From Rhizobium sp. ASV8 (lineage in GTDB: Bacteria > Pseudomonadota > Alphaproteobacteria > Rhizobiales > Rhizobiaceae), in contig NZ_JAELUG010000002.1 in assembly GCF_016429255.1 (NCBI RefSeq), positions 103,183 to 167,182 on the forward strand: a stretch of DNA of 64,000 nucleotides. The letters are read 5' to 3'. Below the pieces are notes generated by a model. That model was given only the letters and a program-made list of their open reading frames with translations, was not told where the DNA came from and ran no database searches. The position numbers and the translations under genes are program-made. Shown here piece by piece: positions 17,164-26,810 of this stretch. The stretch's first letter is position 1, and the number at the start of each line of letters is the position of its first letter.

Positions 17164-19166
17164 TCGAACTCCAGAATCAGCTCGTCGACCGCAAGGCTAT
17201 GCCCTACTTTCGCTTCGATACGTTTAACGACGCCCTTACGTTCCGCCTTCAAGGCATTTTCCATCTTCATGGCCTCAACAACGGCCAGCGTCTGACCCGC
17301 TTCGACGATACTGCCCGCCTCGACGGAGAGAGAGGTAAGCACTCCCGGCATCGGGCACAACAGAAGCTTCGACGTATCCGCCGCCACCTTGACCGGCATC
17401 AGGCGGGCAAGCTCCGCAACGCGTGGCGAGCGGACACGGGCAACGATCTCCGTCCCCCGCCAGCGCAGGCGGATCGCCGACCCCACCAGATCGACCTTGA
17501 CGCCCAGTATATCGGAGCCGACCGAAAAAGCGCAGTGCGTTTTGCCAGGCAGCCAGTCGCTCTTCACACGCAGCATGTCACCGTCGGCAAACGATACGTT
17601 AAGATCACCATCCATCGCTTCCACGGAAGTCTCGAAGCGCCACTGGCTGAAGCCAACGATCCAATCCCGGCCGATCTTGCGGCGATGATTGCCGATCGTG
17701 CCGGAAATATCCGCAGCGCGCCTTTGCACAGCCTGATTGATCGTGACTGCGATCGCCGCAAGCTTTCGGGCCGACGCTTGGTCAGGTTCGACGCCATGGA
17801 AGCCTTCGGGGAATTCTTCGGCAATGTAACCTGTTGTCAGCTGGCCGGAACGGAACCGCTCCTGGTTCATGACAGCGGACAGGAAGGGTAAGTTGTGCCC
17901 GATCCCTTCGACCTCGAAATCGTCGAGCGCATCGCTCATCGCATCGATCGCCTCTTCGCGGCTCGGTGCCCAGGCACAGAGTTTAGCGACCATGGGGTCA
18001 TAGTACATGGAGATTTCGCCACCCTCATAGACGCCGGTGTCGTTGCGCAGGATGGCGCCAGCGCTCGTCGGGCCTTCGGCGGGCGGGCGGTACCGCGTCA
18101 ACCTTCCAATCGAAGGCAGGAAATTACGATAGGGATCTTCGGCATAGAGGCGGCTTTCGATGGCCCAACCATTGAGCTTTACGTCGGCCTGGCCAAAGGA
18201 CAGGGGTTCGCCGGACGCAACCCTGATCATCTCCTCTACCAGATCGAGGCCGGTCACCAGCTCGGTTACTGGATGCTCGACCTGCAGGCGCGTATTCATT
18301 TCAAGGAAATAGAATTTGTTCTGCTTGCCATCGACGATGAATTCCACCGTTCCTGCGGAATGATAGCCGACGGCCTTGGCGAGCGCGACGGCCTGTTCCC
18401 CCATGGCTTTGCGGGTCGCTTCGTCAAGGAAGGGTGACGGCGCTTCCTCTATGACCTTCTGATTGCGCCGCTGGATGGAGCATTCCCTCTCGCCGAGATA
18501 AAGGACATTGCCGTGTTTGTCGCCGAGCACCTGGATTTCGATATGGCGCGGTTCGGTGATGAACTTCTCGATGAAAATGCGGTCGTCGCCGAAGGAGTTT
18601 TTTGCCTCGTTGCGCGATGCCTGAAAGCCTTCGCGCGCCTCTTCGGCATTGTGCGCGATGCGCATGCCTTTGCCGCCACCGCCCGCGGATGCTTTGATCA
18701 TCACAGGATAGCCGATCTCATTCGCGATCAGCACCGCTTCGTCGGCATTGTCGATCAGCCCCATATGTCCTGGCACCGTCGAGACGCCCGCGCGAGCCGC
18801 CAGCTGCTTGGAGGTGATCTTGTCCCCCATAGCCTCGATCGCACCGACGGGAGGCCCGATAAACGTCACGCCTTCACGCTCAAGCGCGGCGGCGAAATGC
18901 GCGTTCTCGGAAAGGAACCCGTAGCCTGGGTGCACTGCGTCGGCACCGCTCTTGCGCACGGCATCGATGATCCGGTCGATGACGATGTAGGACTGGTTCG
19001 ATGGTGACGGGCCAATATGCACGGCTTCGTCCGCCATGGACACATGCAGGGCGTTGCGATCCGCATCGGAATAGACGGCGACTGTCGAGATGCCGAGGCG
19101 CCTGGCGGTCTTGATGACTCGGCAGGCGATTTCGCCGCGATTGGCGATCAGGATTTTCTTGATCAT
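17160..19166 (-). CDS. pccA: Propionyl-CoA carboxylase alpha subunit (biotin carboxylase/BCCP)
   Basis: This 668-residue protein has an N-terminal biotin carboxylase domain ([28 protein letters not shown]-grasp block with [13 protein letters not shown], and [14 protein letters not shown]), a central BT domain, and a C-terminal biotinyl domain with EAMKMEN; Lys634 is the biotin site. It carboxylates biotin with ATP and bicarbonate and passes the carboxyl group to PccB. It lies 12 nt after pccB and overlaps the mutase start by 4 nt. Confidence 0.95.
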   Translation of the reverse strand: MIKKILIANRGEIACRVIKTARRLGISTVAVYSDADRNALHVSMADEAVHIGPSPSNQSYIVIDRIIDAVRKSGADAVHPGYGFLSENAHFAAALEREGVTFIGPPVGAIEAMGDKITSKQLAARAGVSTVPGHMGLIDNADEAVLIANEIGYPVMIKASAGGGGKGMRIAHNAEEAREGFQASRNEAKNSFGDDRIFIEKFITEPRHIEIQVLGDKHGNVLYLGERECSIQRRNQKVIEEAPSPFLDEATRKAMGEQAVALAKAVGYHSAGTVEFIVDGKQNKFYFLEMNTRLQVEHPVTELVTGLDLVEEMIRVASGEPLSFGQADVKLNGWAIESRLYAEDPYRNFLPSIGRLTRYRPPAEGPTSAGAILRNDTGVYEGGEISMYYDPMVAKLCAWAPSREEAIDAMSDALDDFEVEGIGHNLPFLSAVMNQERFRSGQLTTGYIAEEFPEGFHGVEPDQASARKLAAIAVTINQAVQRRAADISGTIGNHRRKIGRDWIVGFSQWRFETSVEAMDGDLNVSFADGDMLRVKSDWLPGKTHCAFSVGSDILGVKVDLVGSAIRLRWRGTEIVARVRSPRVAELARLMPVKVAADTSKLLLCPMPGVLTSLSVEAGSIVEAGQTLAVVEAMKMENALKAERKGVVKRIEAKVGHSLAVDELILEFE

Positions 19167-19178
19167 GGGAATGGCCTG

Positions 19179-20711
19179 TCAGAGGGGTATCGTGTCGTGC
19201 TTCTTCCAGCGTGCGTCCACCTGCTTGTTGCGAAGCGAGGCGAAGGCACGAGCGATGCGACGACGGGACGAGTGCGGCATGATGACTTCGTCAATGAAGC
19301 CGCGCTCGGCTGCGACGAAGGGATTGGCGAAGCGCTCCTCGTATTCGCGGGTTCGCGCGGCAATTTTTTCCGGATCAGCCAAATCGGCTCGATGGAGGAT
19401 TTCCGTCGCGCCCTTGGCGCCCATGACTGCGATTTCAGCGCTTGGCCAAGCGTAGTTCACATCCGCGCCGATATGCTTCGATGCCATCACGTCATAGGCA
19501 CCGCCATAGGCTTTGCGCGTGATGAGCGTCACCATCGGCACCGTGGCCTGGGAGTAGGCAAACAAGAGCTTGGCACCATGCTTGATCACCCCGCCATATT
19601 CCTGCGCCGTGCCGGGAAGAAAGCCGGGCACGTCGACCAAGGTCAGGATCGGAATATTGAAGGCGTCGCAAAAGCGAACGAAACGCGCAGCCTTGCGCGA
19701 GGAGTCGATGTCGAGACAGCCGGCCAGCACCATCGGCTGATTGGCGACGACACCAACCGTCTGTCCTTCCATGCGCATGAAGCCGGTGATGATGTTGCGT
19801 GCAAAAGCCGCCTGCAGCTCGAAGAATTCACCCTCATCGGCAAGGGCGTGGATCAGCTCCTTCATGTCATAGGGCTTGTTCGAGCTATCGGGTATCAGCG
19901 TGTCGAGCCGATTTTCCAGCCGCGCCGGATCGTCGTGGAATGGCCTTACCGGCGGCTTCTCGCGATTGTTCAGCGGCAGGAAGTCGAAGAGCAGCCTGAC
20001 ATGTTCGAGCGTATCGATATCATCGTCGAAGGCGCCGTCGGCCACCGAGGATTTCGAGGTATGGGTGCGCGCTCCGCCAAGCTCCTCCGCCGTGACGATC
20101 TCGTTCGTTACCGTCTTCACCACGTCAGGGCCGGTGACGAACATGTAGGAGGAATCCCGCACCATGAAGATGAAATCCGTCATGGCAGGCGAATAGACGG
20201 CGCCGCCCGCGCATGGTCCCATGATGACGGAAATCTGCGGCACGATGCCGGAGGCCTCGACGTTGCGCTTGAACACCTCGGCATAGCCGGCAAGCGAATC
20301 CACGCCTTCCTGAATGCGTGCGCCACCGGAATCGTTGAGGCCGATGACCGGCGCACCGTTCCGCATGGCCATGTCCATGATCTTGCATATCTTTTGTGCA
20401 TGGGTTTCCGACAGGGAGCCACCGAGCACGGTGAAATCCTGGGAGAAGATATAGACCTGGCGGCCATTGATCGTTCCCCACCCGGTCACGACGCCGTCAC
20501 CCGCGATCTTCTGCTCCGCCATACCGAAATCGGTCGCGCGGTGAGTAACATACATGTCGTATTCTTCGAAGGAGTCTTCATCGAGAAGCACTTCGATGCG
20601 CTCGCGCGCAGTCAGCTTGCCCTTTCCGTGCTGGGCCGCGATTCTGCGCTCGCCACCACCCTGCCGCGCCTCGGCGCGGCGTGCTTCGAGCTGATCCAAT
20701 ATCGTCTGCAT
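19179..20711 (-). CDS. pccB: Propionyl-CoA carboxylase beta subunit
   Basis: This 510-residue carboxyltransferase has both crotonase-like halves. [19 protein letters not shown] and the [20 protein letters not shown] block form the N-terminal oxyanion site, and [24 protein letters not shown] and [32 protein letters not shown] the C-terminal one. It makes methylmalonyl-CoA from propionyl-CoA. GGGAGG precedes ATG 20711. It is first in the pccB-pccA-mcm operon and divergent from the ScfR-type regulator. Confidence 0.95.
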   Translation of the reverse strand: MQTILDQLEARRAEARQGGGERRIAAQHGKGKLTARERIEVLLDEDSFEEYDMYVTHRATDFGMAEQKIAGDGVVTGWGTINGRQVYIFSQDFTVLGGSLSETHAQKICKIMDMAMRNGAPVIGLNDSGGARIQEGVDSLAGYAEVFKRNVEASGIVPQISVIMGPCAGGAVYSPAMTDFIFMVRDSSYMFVTGPDVVKTVTNEIVTAEELGGARTHTSKSSVADGAFDDDIDTLEHVRLLFDFLPLNNREKPPVRPFHDDPARLENRLDTLIPDSSNKPYDMKELIHALADEGEFFELQAAFARNIITGFMRMEGQTVGVVANQPMVLAGCLDIDSSRKAARFVRFCDAFNIPILTLVDVPGFLPGTAQEYGGVIKHGAKLLFAYSQATVPMVTLITRKAYGGAYDVMASKHIGADVNYAWPSAEIAVMGAKGATEILHRADLADPEKIAARTREYEERFANPFVAAERGFIDEVIMPHSSRRRIARAFASLRNKQVDARWKKHDTIPL

Positions 20712-20810
20712 GATGCCTCCCTCGATATCTAGAAGTCATAGCGAGGGTCCGGCGACGAGAAAATCATTGAACGCGCAGATATGCGGACTTATAAAAATTC
20801 AAATTAACAA

Positions 20811-20826
20811 TTGCGAAGTTGCGAAG
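20811..20826. promoter_or_regulatory. Tandem TTGCGAAG repeat in the pccB/pccR divergent region
   Basis: TTGCGAAG occurs twice head-to-tail (20811-20818, 20819-20826), directly before the regulator start codon and about 100 nt from pccB. ScfR-type regulators such as PccR bind TTTGCAAA-like repeats, so this is a plausible operator, although the sequence is not identical. Confidence 0.45.
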
Positions 20827-22236
20827 ATGGCCATCGGGAAACTCTTCATCGGGCGAAAAGTCCGGGAACTGCGTCTGGAACATGATGCGACACAAAGCCA
20901 GTTTGCCGAACGTCTCGGCATCTCGCTCAGCTATCTCAACCAGATCGAGAACAATCAGCGCCCCGTATCAGCCGCCGTCCTGCTCGCCCTTGCGGACAAG
21001 TACGGACTGGATATTGCCGAGCTGTCTACCGGCGAAACCGATCGGCTGATGTCGGCACTCACCGAAGCGCTCGGCGATCCCTTGTTCGAATCCTATTCGC
21101 CGACCTTGCAGGAGCTGAAACTGATCGCGCAGAATGCGCCAGGATTTGCCCGCGCGCTTGTCAGCTGCCACCAGGCCTATCGGCGCAATAGCGAACAGCT
21201 TGCCAGCCTCGACGACCGGCTCGGCCGTGCCGCAGCCCTCGAAGCGACGCCCTATGACGAGGTTCGCGACTTCTTTCACTATGTCGACAACTACGTGCAG
21301 GAACTCGACACCATGGCCGAAGCGCTCGCCGGCAAGCTCGGGCTGCAAGGCGGAGATGGCCAGCCGATCCTGACGGACTATCTGGACAGTCAATTCGGTA
21401 TTCGCGTTGTGCACGGACCATCCGCCATGAATGCGGTGCGCCGCTACGATCCGGCGGGGCGTGTGCTGACCCTCAACCCTTACGCCCCAGCTGAAACCCG
21501 AACGTTCCAGATGGCGGTACAAACGGCGCAGCTCTACGCCAGCGAGGTCGTGGAAAGCATCGTTCGCCAGGCAGGCTTTCGCAGCGAAGAAGCCAGCGAG
21601 GTCTGTCGCATCGGCCTGCACAATTATTTCGCCGGCGCGCTTCTCATGCCCTATCAAAGCTTTCTGAAAACCGCCCGCGACCTTAGGCACGACATCGAGT
21701 TGCTGGCTGCCCGGTTCGGGACGTCGCTGGAGCAGGTCTGCCATCGGCTATCGACCTTGCAGCGCCCGGGCATGAAAGGGATACCGATCTTCTTTGCCCG
21801 CATCGACCGCGCCGGCAACATTACCAAGCGCCACAGTGCCACCAAGCTGCAATTCGCACGCTTCGGAGCCGCCTGTCCGCTCTGGAACGCACACCAGGCC
21901 TTCGAGACACCGGGCCGCTTCATCCGCCAGCTCGCCGAGACGCCGGATGGCGCCCGCTATCTCTGTCTTGCCACGCATGTAAGCAAGGGCGTCGGCGGGT
22001 TTCGCACCCAACGGTCCAGCCATGCGCTGGCGCTGGGCTGCGAGATTTCCTATGCCAGCGCCTTCGTCTATGCCGACGATCTCAACGTCACCGACAAATC
22101 CGCCTTCGAACCGATCGGCATATCCTGTCGCATATGCGAGCGAAACAATTGCGCCAGCCGGGCCGTTCCGCCTTTGCGCCGCAGCATCTCCGTGGATCAC
22201 AATGTCAGAGAGACGACGCCCTATCAGCTGTCGTAA
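20827..22236 (+). CDS. pccR: Short-chain fatty acyl-CoA regulator (ScfR/PccR family)
   Basis: The start at ATG 20827 gives 469 residues, the family's usual length; the frame runs 39 codons further upstream without need. An XRE-type HTH (residues about 10-65, GRKVRELRLEHDATQSQFAERLGISLSYLNQIENNQ) is followed by a long region with an ImmA/IrrE (DUF955)-like domain, and a C-terminal DUF2083-type end with GISCRICERNNCASRA, a conserved cysteine motif of ScfR proteins. In Rhodobacter and Brucella relatives it senses propionyl-CoA and controls pccB. Its divergent position next to pccB supports the same role here. Confidence 0.9.
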   Translation: MAIGKLFIGRKVRELRLEHDATQSQFAERLGISLSYLNQIENNQRPVSAAVLLALADKYGLDIAELSTGETDRLMSALTEALGDPLFESYSPTLQELKLIAQNAPGFARALVSCHQAYRRNSEQLASLDDRLGRAAALEATPYDEVRDFFHYVDNYVQELDTMAEALAGKLGLQGGDGQPILTDYLDSQFGIRVVHGPSAMNAVRRYDPAGRVLTLNPYAPAETRTFQMAVQTAQLYASEVVESIVRQAGFRSEEASEVCRIGLHNYFAGALLMPYQSFLKTARDLRHDIELLAARFGTSLEQVCHRLSTLQRPGMKGIPIFFARIDRAGNITKRHSATKLQFARFGAACPLWNAHQAFETPGRFIRQLAETPDGARYLCLATHVSKGVGGFRTQRSSHALALGCEISYASAFVYADDLNVTDKSAFEPIGISCRICERNNCASRAVPPLRRSISVDHNVRETTPYQLS

Positions 22237-22293
22237 GATCGACCTCGGCCGCAAGAAATAACAACGCTGCATTCCCAGAGCTTTCAATGGAGC

Positions 22294-23721
22294 TCAGGCT
22301 CGCACGGTCCCGATGTGCCGCAGCAAGGCGGCGCCGAACTTTCCATCGAGCAGCTCGGCTGGAAGAACATGCGGGCAAGCCGCACTGGCCGCCCGCAGGA
22401 GATCCACATCGCTCGACGTCTCCGATAGCTCTTCGCGCAGGACCGCACCTTGCGGATCGCTGACTTCATAGGCCGCTAAACCCTTTGCCCAGCGCTCCAC
22501 ATAGGCGATCCAGACTGCGATCGCAAAGGCGAAGGGCTCGAAATCCGTTCCGCGCTTCAGCGCGGCGAAGGCAGGAGCGATTATTCGTTGCGGCAGCTTT
22601 TGCGTGCCGTCCATCGCAATCTGCGCCGTCGCATGGGCAATCGCGGGATTGGAGAAACGTGTCTTCAAAGTCTCGGCATAGGTTTCGAGATCGATGCCGA
22701 GTTGCCCTATCGCCATGGAGGCAGCCTGCAGATGCCGTGATACCATTTCACTCAAGCGCGGGTCGGCCATGACATCCCTGACGAAGGCTTTGCCGTGAAG
22801 ACAGCCGGCGTAGGCGATCAGTGAATGGGTGCCGTTCAGCATCCATAGCTTCATGCGCTCGTAGTCCAGTATATCGGGCACGAAGAGCGCGCCAGCCGCT
22901 TCCCATGCGGGACGACCGGCACAGAAACTGTCCTCCAATATCCACTGGCGAAACGGCTCGGTTTCGATGGCCGCCAGGTCGTCATAGCCGGTCTCGGCTC
23001 GCGCAAGCTCGAACACCTCCTTGCCCGGGATCGGTGTGATGCGATCGACGACGCCCGACGGGAAAGCCGCATGAGCCTCGATGAAGCGGACAAGCGATGG
23101 ATCGTGCGTAAGCGCGGCAAACTCCAGCACAGCCTCCCTCAGCCGGCGGCCGTTTTGAGGAAGATTGTCGCAGCTAAGGACGGTAAAGGCGGGAAGCCCT
23201 TTCTGCTGTCGCAATGCCAAGGCCGCCGCGATCAATCCAATCACGCCTTGCGGAGATTGCGGCTGCGCAAGCTCCTGAGCGATATCCGGATGAGCCGCAT
23301 CGAGCCTTCCCGTGCCGGTCAGGCCATAGCCTTTTTCCGTCACGGTCAGGCTGACGATCCGGCAGGCGGGTACCGCCATTAACGCGAGCAAATCTGGAAT
23401 GCGTTCCCGCCCGGAGACCACGGAATGAAGGGCACCGATGACCGACGCCTTCGTTTCCACGCCTCTTTCTACAAGGGTATACCGATAGTCCTGAGGCTCC
23501 AGAAGGCCGGCAAGCGGCGACCCGCGCAATGATGCGCCAACGACCCGCCAGTCGCCGCCATGAGCTGCAAGCGCATCGTCCGTATAGGACAACAGGTGAG
23601 CGCGGGCGAAATTGCCGATACCGAGATGAACGATGCCCGAGCCATGATCCTGCGGCCTATAGCTAGGCCATTTTGCCGCCTTTCCCGACGACGGTACACT
23701 TGCAGCGCTCAGCCTGCTCAT
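22294..23721 (-). CDS. uxuB: Fructuronate reductase / mannitol dehydrogenase family
   Basis: This 475-residue NAD-dependent long-chain dehydrogenase has the Rossmann start GIVHLGIGNFARAHLLSYTDDAL and the conserved VSLTVTEKGYGL, SCDNLPQNGRRLREAVLEFA and FPSGVVDRITP blocks of the mannitol dehydrogenase family. Next to uxuA it most likely reduces D-fructuronate to D-mannonate. The start at 23721 overlaps the uxuA stop by 4 nt (ATGA); a longer frame reaching 24111 inside uxuA is rejected. It is the last gene of the nag-ABC-uxu operon. It could instead act on another uronate or hexitol. Confidence 0.9.
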   Translation of the reverse strand: MSRLSAASVPSSGKAAKWPSYRPQDHGSGIVHLGIGNFARAHLLSYTDDALAAHGGDWRVVGASLRGSPLAGLLEPQDYRYTLVERGVETKASVIGALHSVVSGRERIPDLLALMAVPACRIVSLTVTEKGYGLTGTGRLDAAHPDIAQELAQPQSPQGVIGLIAAALALRQQKGLPAFTVLSCDNLPQNGRRLREAVLEFAALTHDPSLVRFIEAHAAFPSGVVDRITPIPGKEVFELARAETGYDDLAAIETEPFRQWILEDSFCAGRPAWEAAGALFVPDILDYERMKLWMLNGTHSLIAYAGCLHGKAFVRDVMADPRLSEMVSRHLQAASMAIGQLGIDLETYAETLKTRFSNPAIAHATAQIAMDGTQKLPQRIIAPAFAALKRGTDFEPFAFAIAVWIAYVERWAKGLAAYEVSDPQGAVLREELSETSSDVDLLRAASAACPHVLPAELLDGKFGAALLRHIGTVRA

Positions 23722-24941
23722 ATCTTGCCGCCGGCAACAATCGGATGCGACAGGGCCGTCATGATGCCGCGCAATTCCGCCAGCCCTTTGAGACGACCGA
23801 TCGCCGGATAGCCGGGGCGCGTCTGCCTGATATGATCGTCGAGGATATTCTGGCCGTGATCGGGACGGAAAGGGATTTGCCAGTCTTTGCGGCCCTGGCC
23901 TTTTCGCCTGGTCTCTTCGGCAAGCACGGCGGCGATCACCGCCACCATGTCGGTATTGCCCTCGAGATGCGCCGCCTCGTGGAACGAACCGCCATGCCGG
24001 TTGTCTTCCAGCGTGACGTTGCGCAGATGCAGGAAATGGACGCGGTCGCCGAGCCTTGCCATCATGCCCGGCAGGTCGTTGTCGCGCCGGGCACCCAGCG
24101 AACCGGTGCAAAGCGTGATGCCATTGGCCGGAATATCGACAGCCTCGACCATGGCGCGGTAGTCGGCTTCAGTCGACATGATGCGCGGCAGCCCCAGCAG
24201 CGGAAACGGCGGATCGTCCGGATGGCAGCAGAGCAGCATGCCCAGCTCCTGCGCGAGCGGTGCGACTTCGCCCAGGAAATCGATGAGGTGTGCCTTCAGT
24301 CTTTCGGCATGCAGGCCATTATACTGCGCGAGATGATCCTTCACCTCGTCGATGGTCATATGGATCGCGGCACCCGGCAGGCCGGAAACGATGTTGGCGA
24401 CGAGCTGGCGCTTGCGCGCGTCGTCCATTTCGGAAAAGCGGCGCTGCGCGGCCTCGACGACCTCTGGCTCAAGTTTCTCCCGCGCCGCTGGGCGTTGCAG
24501 CAGGAACAGATCGAAAGCGGCGAAATCCACCGCATCGAAACGCATGCATGTCGCACCGTTTGGCAGGCGAAAGGCGAGATCGGTGCGCGTCCAGTCGAGG
24601 ACAGGCATGAAGTTGTAGCAAATCGTCCGCACCCCGGCATCGGCGAGATGGCGAAGGCTCGTCTTCCAGCTGTCGATATGCTCCCGCCACGGCCCGCTCT
24701 GGCGTTTGACGTCTTCCGAGACCGGCAGGCTTTCGACCACATCCCAGCCCAATCCGGACGCACTGCCATCACTCATGACCGAGAGTTCGCGCTTACGGGC
24801 GGCAATATCCTCCGGCGTCCACACCTCGCCGGGAGCGCGATGATGAAGCGCGGTGACCACGCCTTCCACGCCCGCCTGTAGCATGTCGTCGATCGATACC
24901 GGATCGGACGGGCCGAACCAACGCCAAGTCTGCCGCATCAT
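23718..24941 (-). CDS. uxuA: Mannonate dehydratase
   Basis: The protein has 407 residues, close to the UxuA standard of about 395. It begins MMRQTWRWFGPSDPVSIDDMLQAGV and shows NFMPVLDWTRTDL, CCHPDDPP (metal ligands) and FRPDHGQNILDD, all typical of UxuA. It dehydrates D-mannonate to 2-keto-3-deoxygluconate in the glucuronate pathway. It follows the sugar transporter permease gene after 62 nt and is coupled to uxuB. No uxaC (uronate isomerase) or kdgK lies in this window. Confidence 0.93.
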   Translation of the reverse strand: MMRQTWRWFGPSDPVSIDDMLQAGVEGVVTALHHRAPGEVWTPEDIAARKRELSVMSDGSASGLGWDVVESLPVSEDVKRQSGPWREHIDSWKTSLRHLADAGVRTICYNFMPVLDWTRTDLAFRLPNGATCMRFDAVDFAAFDLFLLQRPAAREKLEPEVVEAAQRRFSEMDDARKRQLVANIVSGLPGAAIHMTIDEVKDHLAQYNGLHAERLKAHLIDFLGEVAPLAQELGMLLCCHPDDPPFPLLGLPRIMSTEADYRAMVEAVDIPANGITLCTGSLGARRDNDLPGMMARLGDRVHFLHLRNVTLEDNRHGGSFHEAAHLEGNTDMVAVIAAVLAEETRRKGQGRKDWQIPFRPDHGQNILDDHIRQTRPGYPAIGRLKGLAELRGIMTALSHPIVAGGKI

Positions 24942-25003
24942 CTGTCCCTTTCTTCAGTGCATATGCTGTTTGGTAAATTGGGGGAATCGAAGTCTCGTCC
25001 AGC

Positions 25004-25858
25004 CTATTCCTTCATGCCGCTCGTCGCGACACCTTTGACGAAATTGCGCCGCATCGCGCCGAAGAAGATGACACTCGGAATGAGCGACAAAGCGGCGGCG
25101 GCACTGAGACGTCCAAGATCGACGGTGAATCCGGTCTGGAACAGGGCCAGTCCGACCTCTAGGACATATTTGTCCCGCGCCGTGTTGACGATCATGGGCC
25201 AGGCGAATGTGGTCCACGCCTGGAAGAAAGCAAGGACGGTCAGCGTCCCGATCGGACCGCGCATCAGCGGCAACACGATGCGAAAGAAAATCCACCATTC
25301 GCCGGCGCCGTCCATACGTGCGGCTTCCAGCAATTCGTCTGGAATCGACGTCAAGGCATATTGCCGGACAAGGAATATGCCGAAGCTCATCACGAGATAG
25401 CCGGCGAGGAGTCCACCGATCGAGTTCAGCAGTCCCAACTGCTTCACGCCGAGATAGAGCGGAATCATATAGACTTCGAAGGGAACGATGGCGGTCGCCA
25501 GCACCCCGACAAAGACGAGATTGACGCCGGGAAAACGGAACTTCGCCAGCACATAGCCCGTGATTGATGATGTCAGGACGATCGCCACCGTCGAGATCGC
25601 TGCGAATGCAAGGCTATTGCCCATCCATGTCAGTAGTGGTGTGTCGCTCAGAACCGAGGAAAAATTGTCGAGCGTCGGCGATTGCGGGATGAGACGCGGC
25701 GGCCATGCCAGCAACTCGGCGGGCGTCTTGAAAGCGTTCGCCGTCAGCATGATCAGCGGCAGGATCATCAAAATGCCGAAGACAGTCAGCACGCAATCGA
25801 TGACGAATTTGGAAAGGGAATAGCGTTCCCCGCTCTTCTTGCTCGGTGTCGTGCTCAT
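25004..25858 (-). CDS. Carbohydrate ABC transporter permease, MalG type
   Basis: This 284-residue inner-membrane permease has about six membrane segments and a binding-protein-dependent EAA loop (DELLEAARMDGAGEWWIFFRIVLPLMRG). The start ATG 25858 (MSTTPSKKSGERYSL) overlaps the stop of the other permease by 4 nt; the longer frame is rejected. It pairs with the MalF-type permease upstream, the binding protein at 26811 and the ATPase at 28122. Confidence 0.92.
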   Translation of the reverse strand: MSTTPSKKSGERYSLSKFVIDCVLTVFGILMILPLIMLTANAFKTPAELLAWPPRLIPQSPTLDNFSSVLSDTPLLTWMGNSLAFAAISTVAIVLTSSITGYVLAKFRFPGVNLVFVGVLATAIVPFEVYMIPLYLGVKQLGLLNSIGGLLAGYLVMSFGIFLVRQYALTSIPDELLEAARMDGAGEWWIFFRIVLPLMRGPIGTLTVLAFFQAWTTFAWPMIVNTARDKYVLEVGLALFQTGFTVDLGRLSAAAALSLIPSVIFFGAMRRNFVKGVATSGMKE

Positions 25859-26748
25859 CGGCGTGCCGCCTTGTCGCGGAAGAAAACGAATTGACCAGCC
25901 GTCAGGACGAGAACGATGGCCAGAAGGACGACAGCCTCGGCGGCGGCATAGCCAACACGATAGTTGCGGAAACTGTTTTCGAGCATATCGAGCACCAGAA
26001 CTCGCACCAGTTTGCCCGGCGCGCCCTGCGAATCCGAGGCAAGCACGAAGGCCTGGCCGTAGATGTTGAAGGCCGCAATCATGGTGACGACCGAGACGTA
26101 GAGCGTTACCGGCCTCAATTGCGGTACGGAAATATAGCGGAAGCACTCCCATGCGGTGGCTCCGTCGAGTCGTGCCGCCTCATAGAGCGAAGTCGAGATG
26201 TTGCGCAGCCCGATCAGAAAAATCAGCACGGCATAGCCGAGCGCCTGCCACGAGCAAAGTATGATGATGCAGACGATGGACCAGACGGGGTGAAAAAGCC
26301 ACGCCTGCGCCGGAATGCCGAAGATCCCGAGAAAGGCATTCAGCGGCCCGAGCTGCGCATCGAACACCCATTTCCAGGCCATGGCGGCTGGAACAAGCGA
26401 GACGATATGCGGTATGAACAGGCTGGTTTCATAGAAGCCGGAGAGCGCGCTGCCGAAGCGGTGCTGGATGAGCGCCGCCAGTCCGAGCGCCAAGGGGATC
26501 GTCAGAGCCAGCACGCCAAAGGCAATGATCGTGGTGTTACGCAGCGCCTCAAGAAACAGGGGGTCGCTGGCCAATTCCTGAAAATTGGCCAGACCGATGA
26601 ACGGCTTGTTTTTGGAAATGATATCCCATTTGAACAGGCTGAGCCGCAGCGTCTCGAAGATAGGCACGACTCTGACCAGAACGAAGAGCGTCAGCGGCAC
26701 GGCCAGCGCGCTTATCACGAACCCCAATTGTCCGCGCTTTTTCATCAA
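25855..26748 (-). CDS. Carbohydrate ABC transporter permease, MalF type
   Basis: This 297-residue permease has six hydrophobic segments and an EAA-type loop (TSLYEAARLDGATAWECFRYISVPQLRP). It begins MMKKRGQLGFVISALAVPLTLFVLVRVVP with a short cytoplasmic N-terminus. It lies 62 nt after the binding protein gene in the same operon and is coupled to the MalG-type permease. Confidence 0.92.
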   Translation of the reverse strand: MMKKRGQLGFVISALAVPLTLFVLVRVVPIFETLRLSLFKWDIISKNKPFIGLANFQELASDPLFLEALRNTTIIAFGVLALTIPLALGLAALIQHRFGSALSGFYETSLFIPHIVSLVPAAMAWKWVFDAQLGPLNAFLGIFGIPAQAWLFHPVWSIVCIIILCSWQALGYAVLIFLIGLRNISTSLYEAARLDGATAWECFRYISVPQLRPVTLYVSVVTMIAAFNIYGQAFVLASDSQGAPGKLVRVLVLDMLENSFRNYRVGYAAAEAVVLLAIVLVLTAGQFVFFRDKAARR

Positions 26749-26810
26749 ACAATCCTTCCCTTGCGGAGACGGAAGTACCCGCCTCCTCGCTTCCCAGCCT
26801 CTGCCGGCGC

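Noticed and set aside
19017..20732. 571-codon plus-strand frame opposite pccB
   Set aside because: Shadow of pccB, which has strong carboxyltransferase motifs; translated product is His/Arg/Asp-rich without domains.
23722..24111. N-terminal extension of UxuB to 605 residues
   Set aside because: It would overlap uxuA in another frame with Arg/Pro/Gly-rich sequence; ATG 23721 overlaps the uxuA stop and matches the family start.
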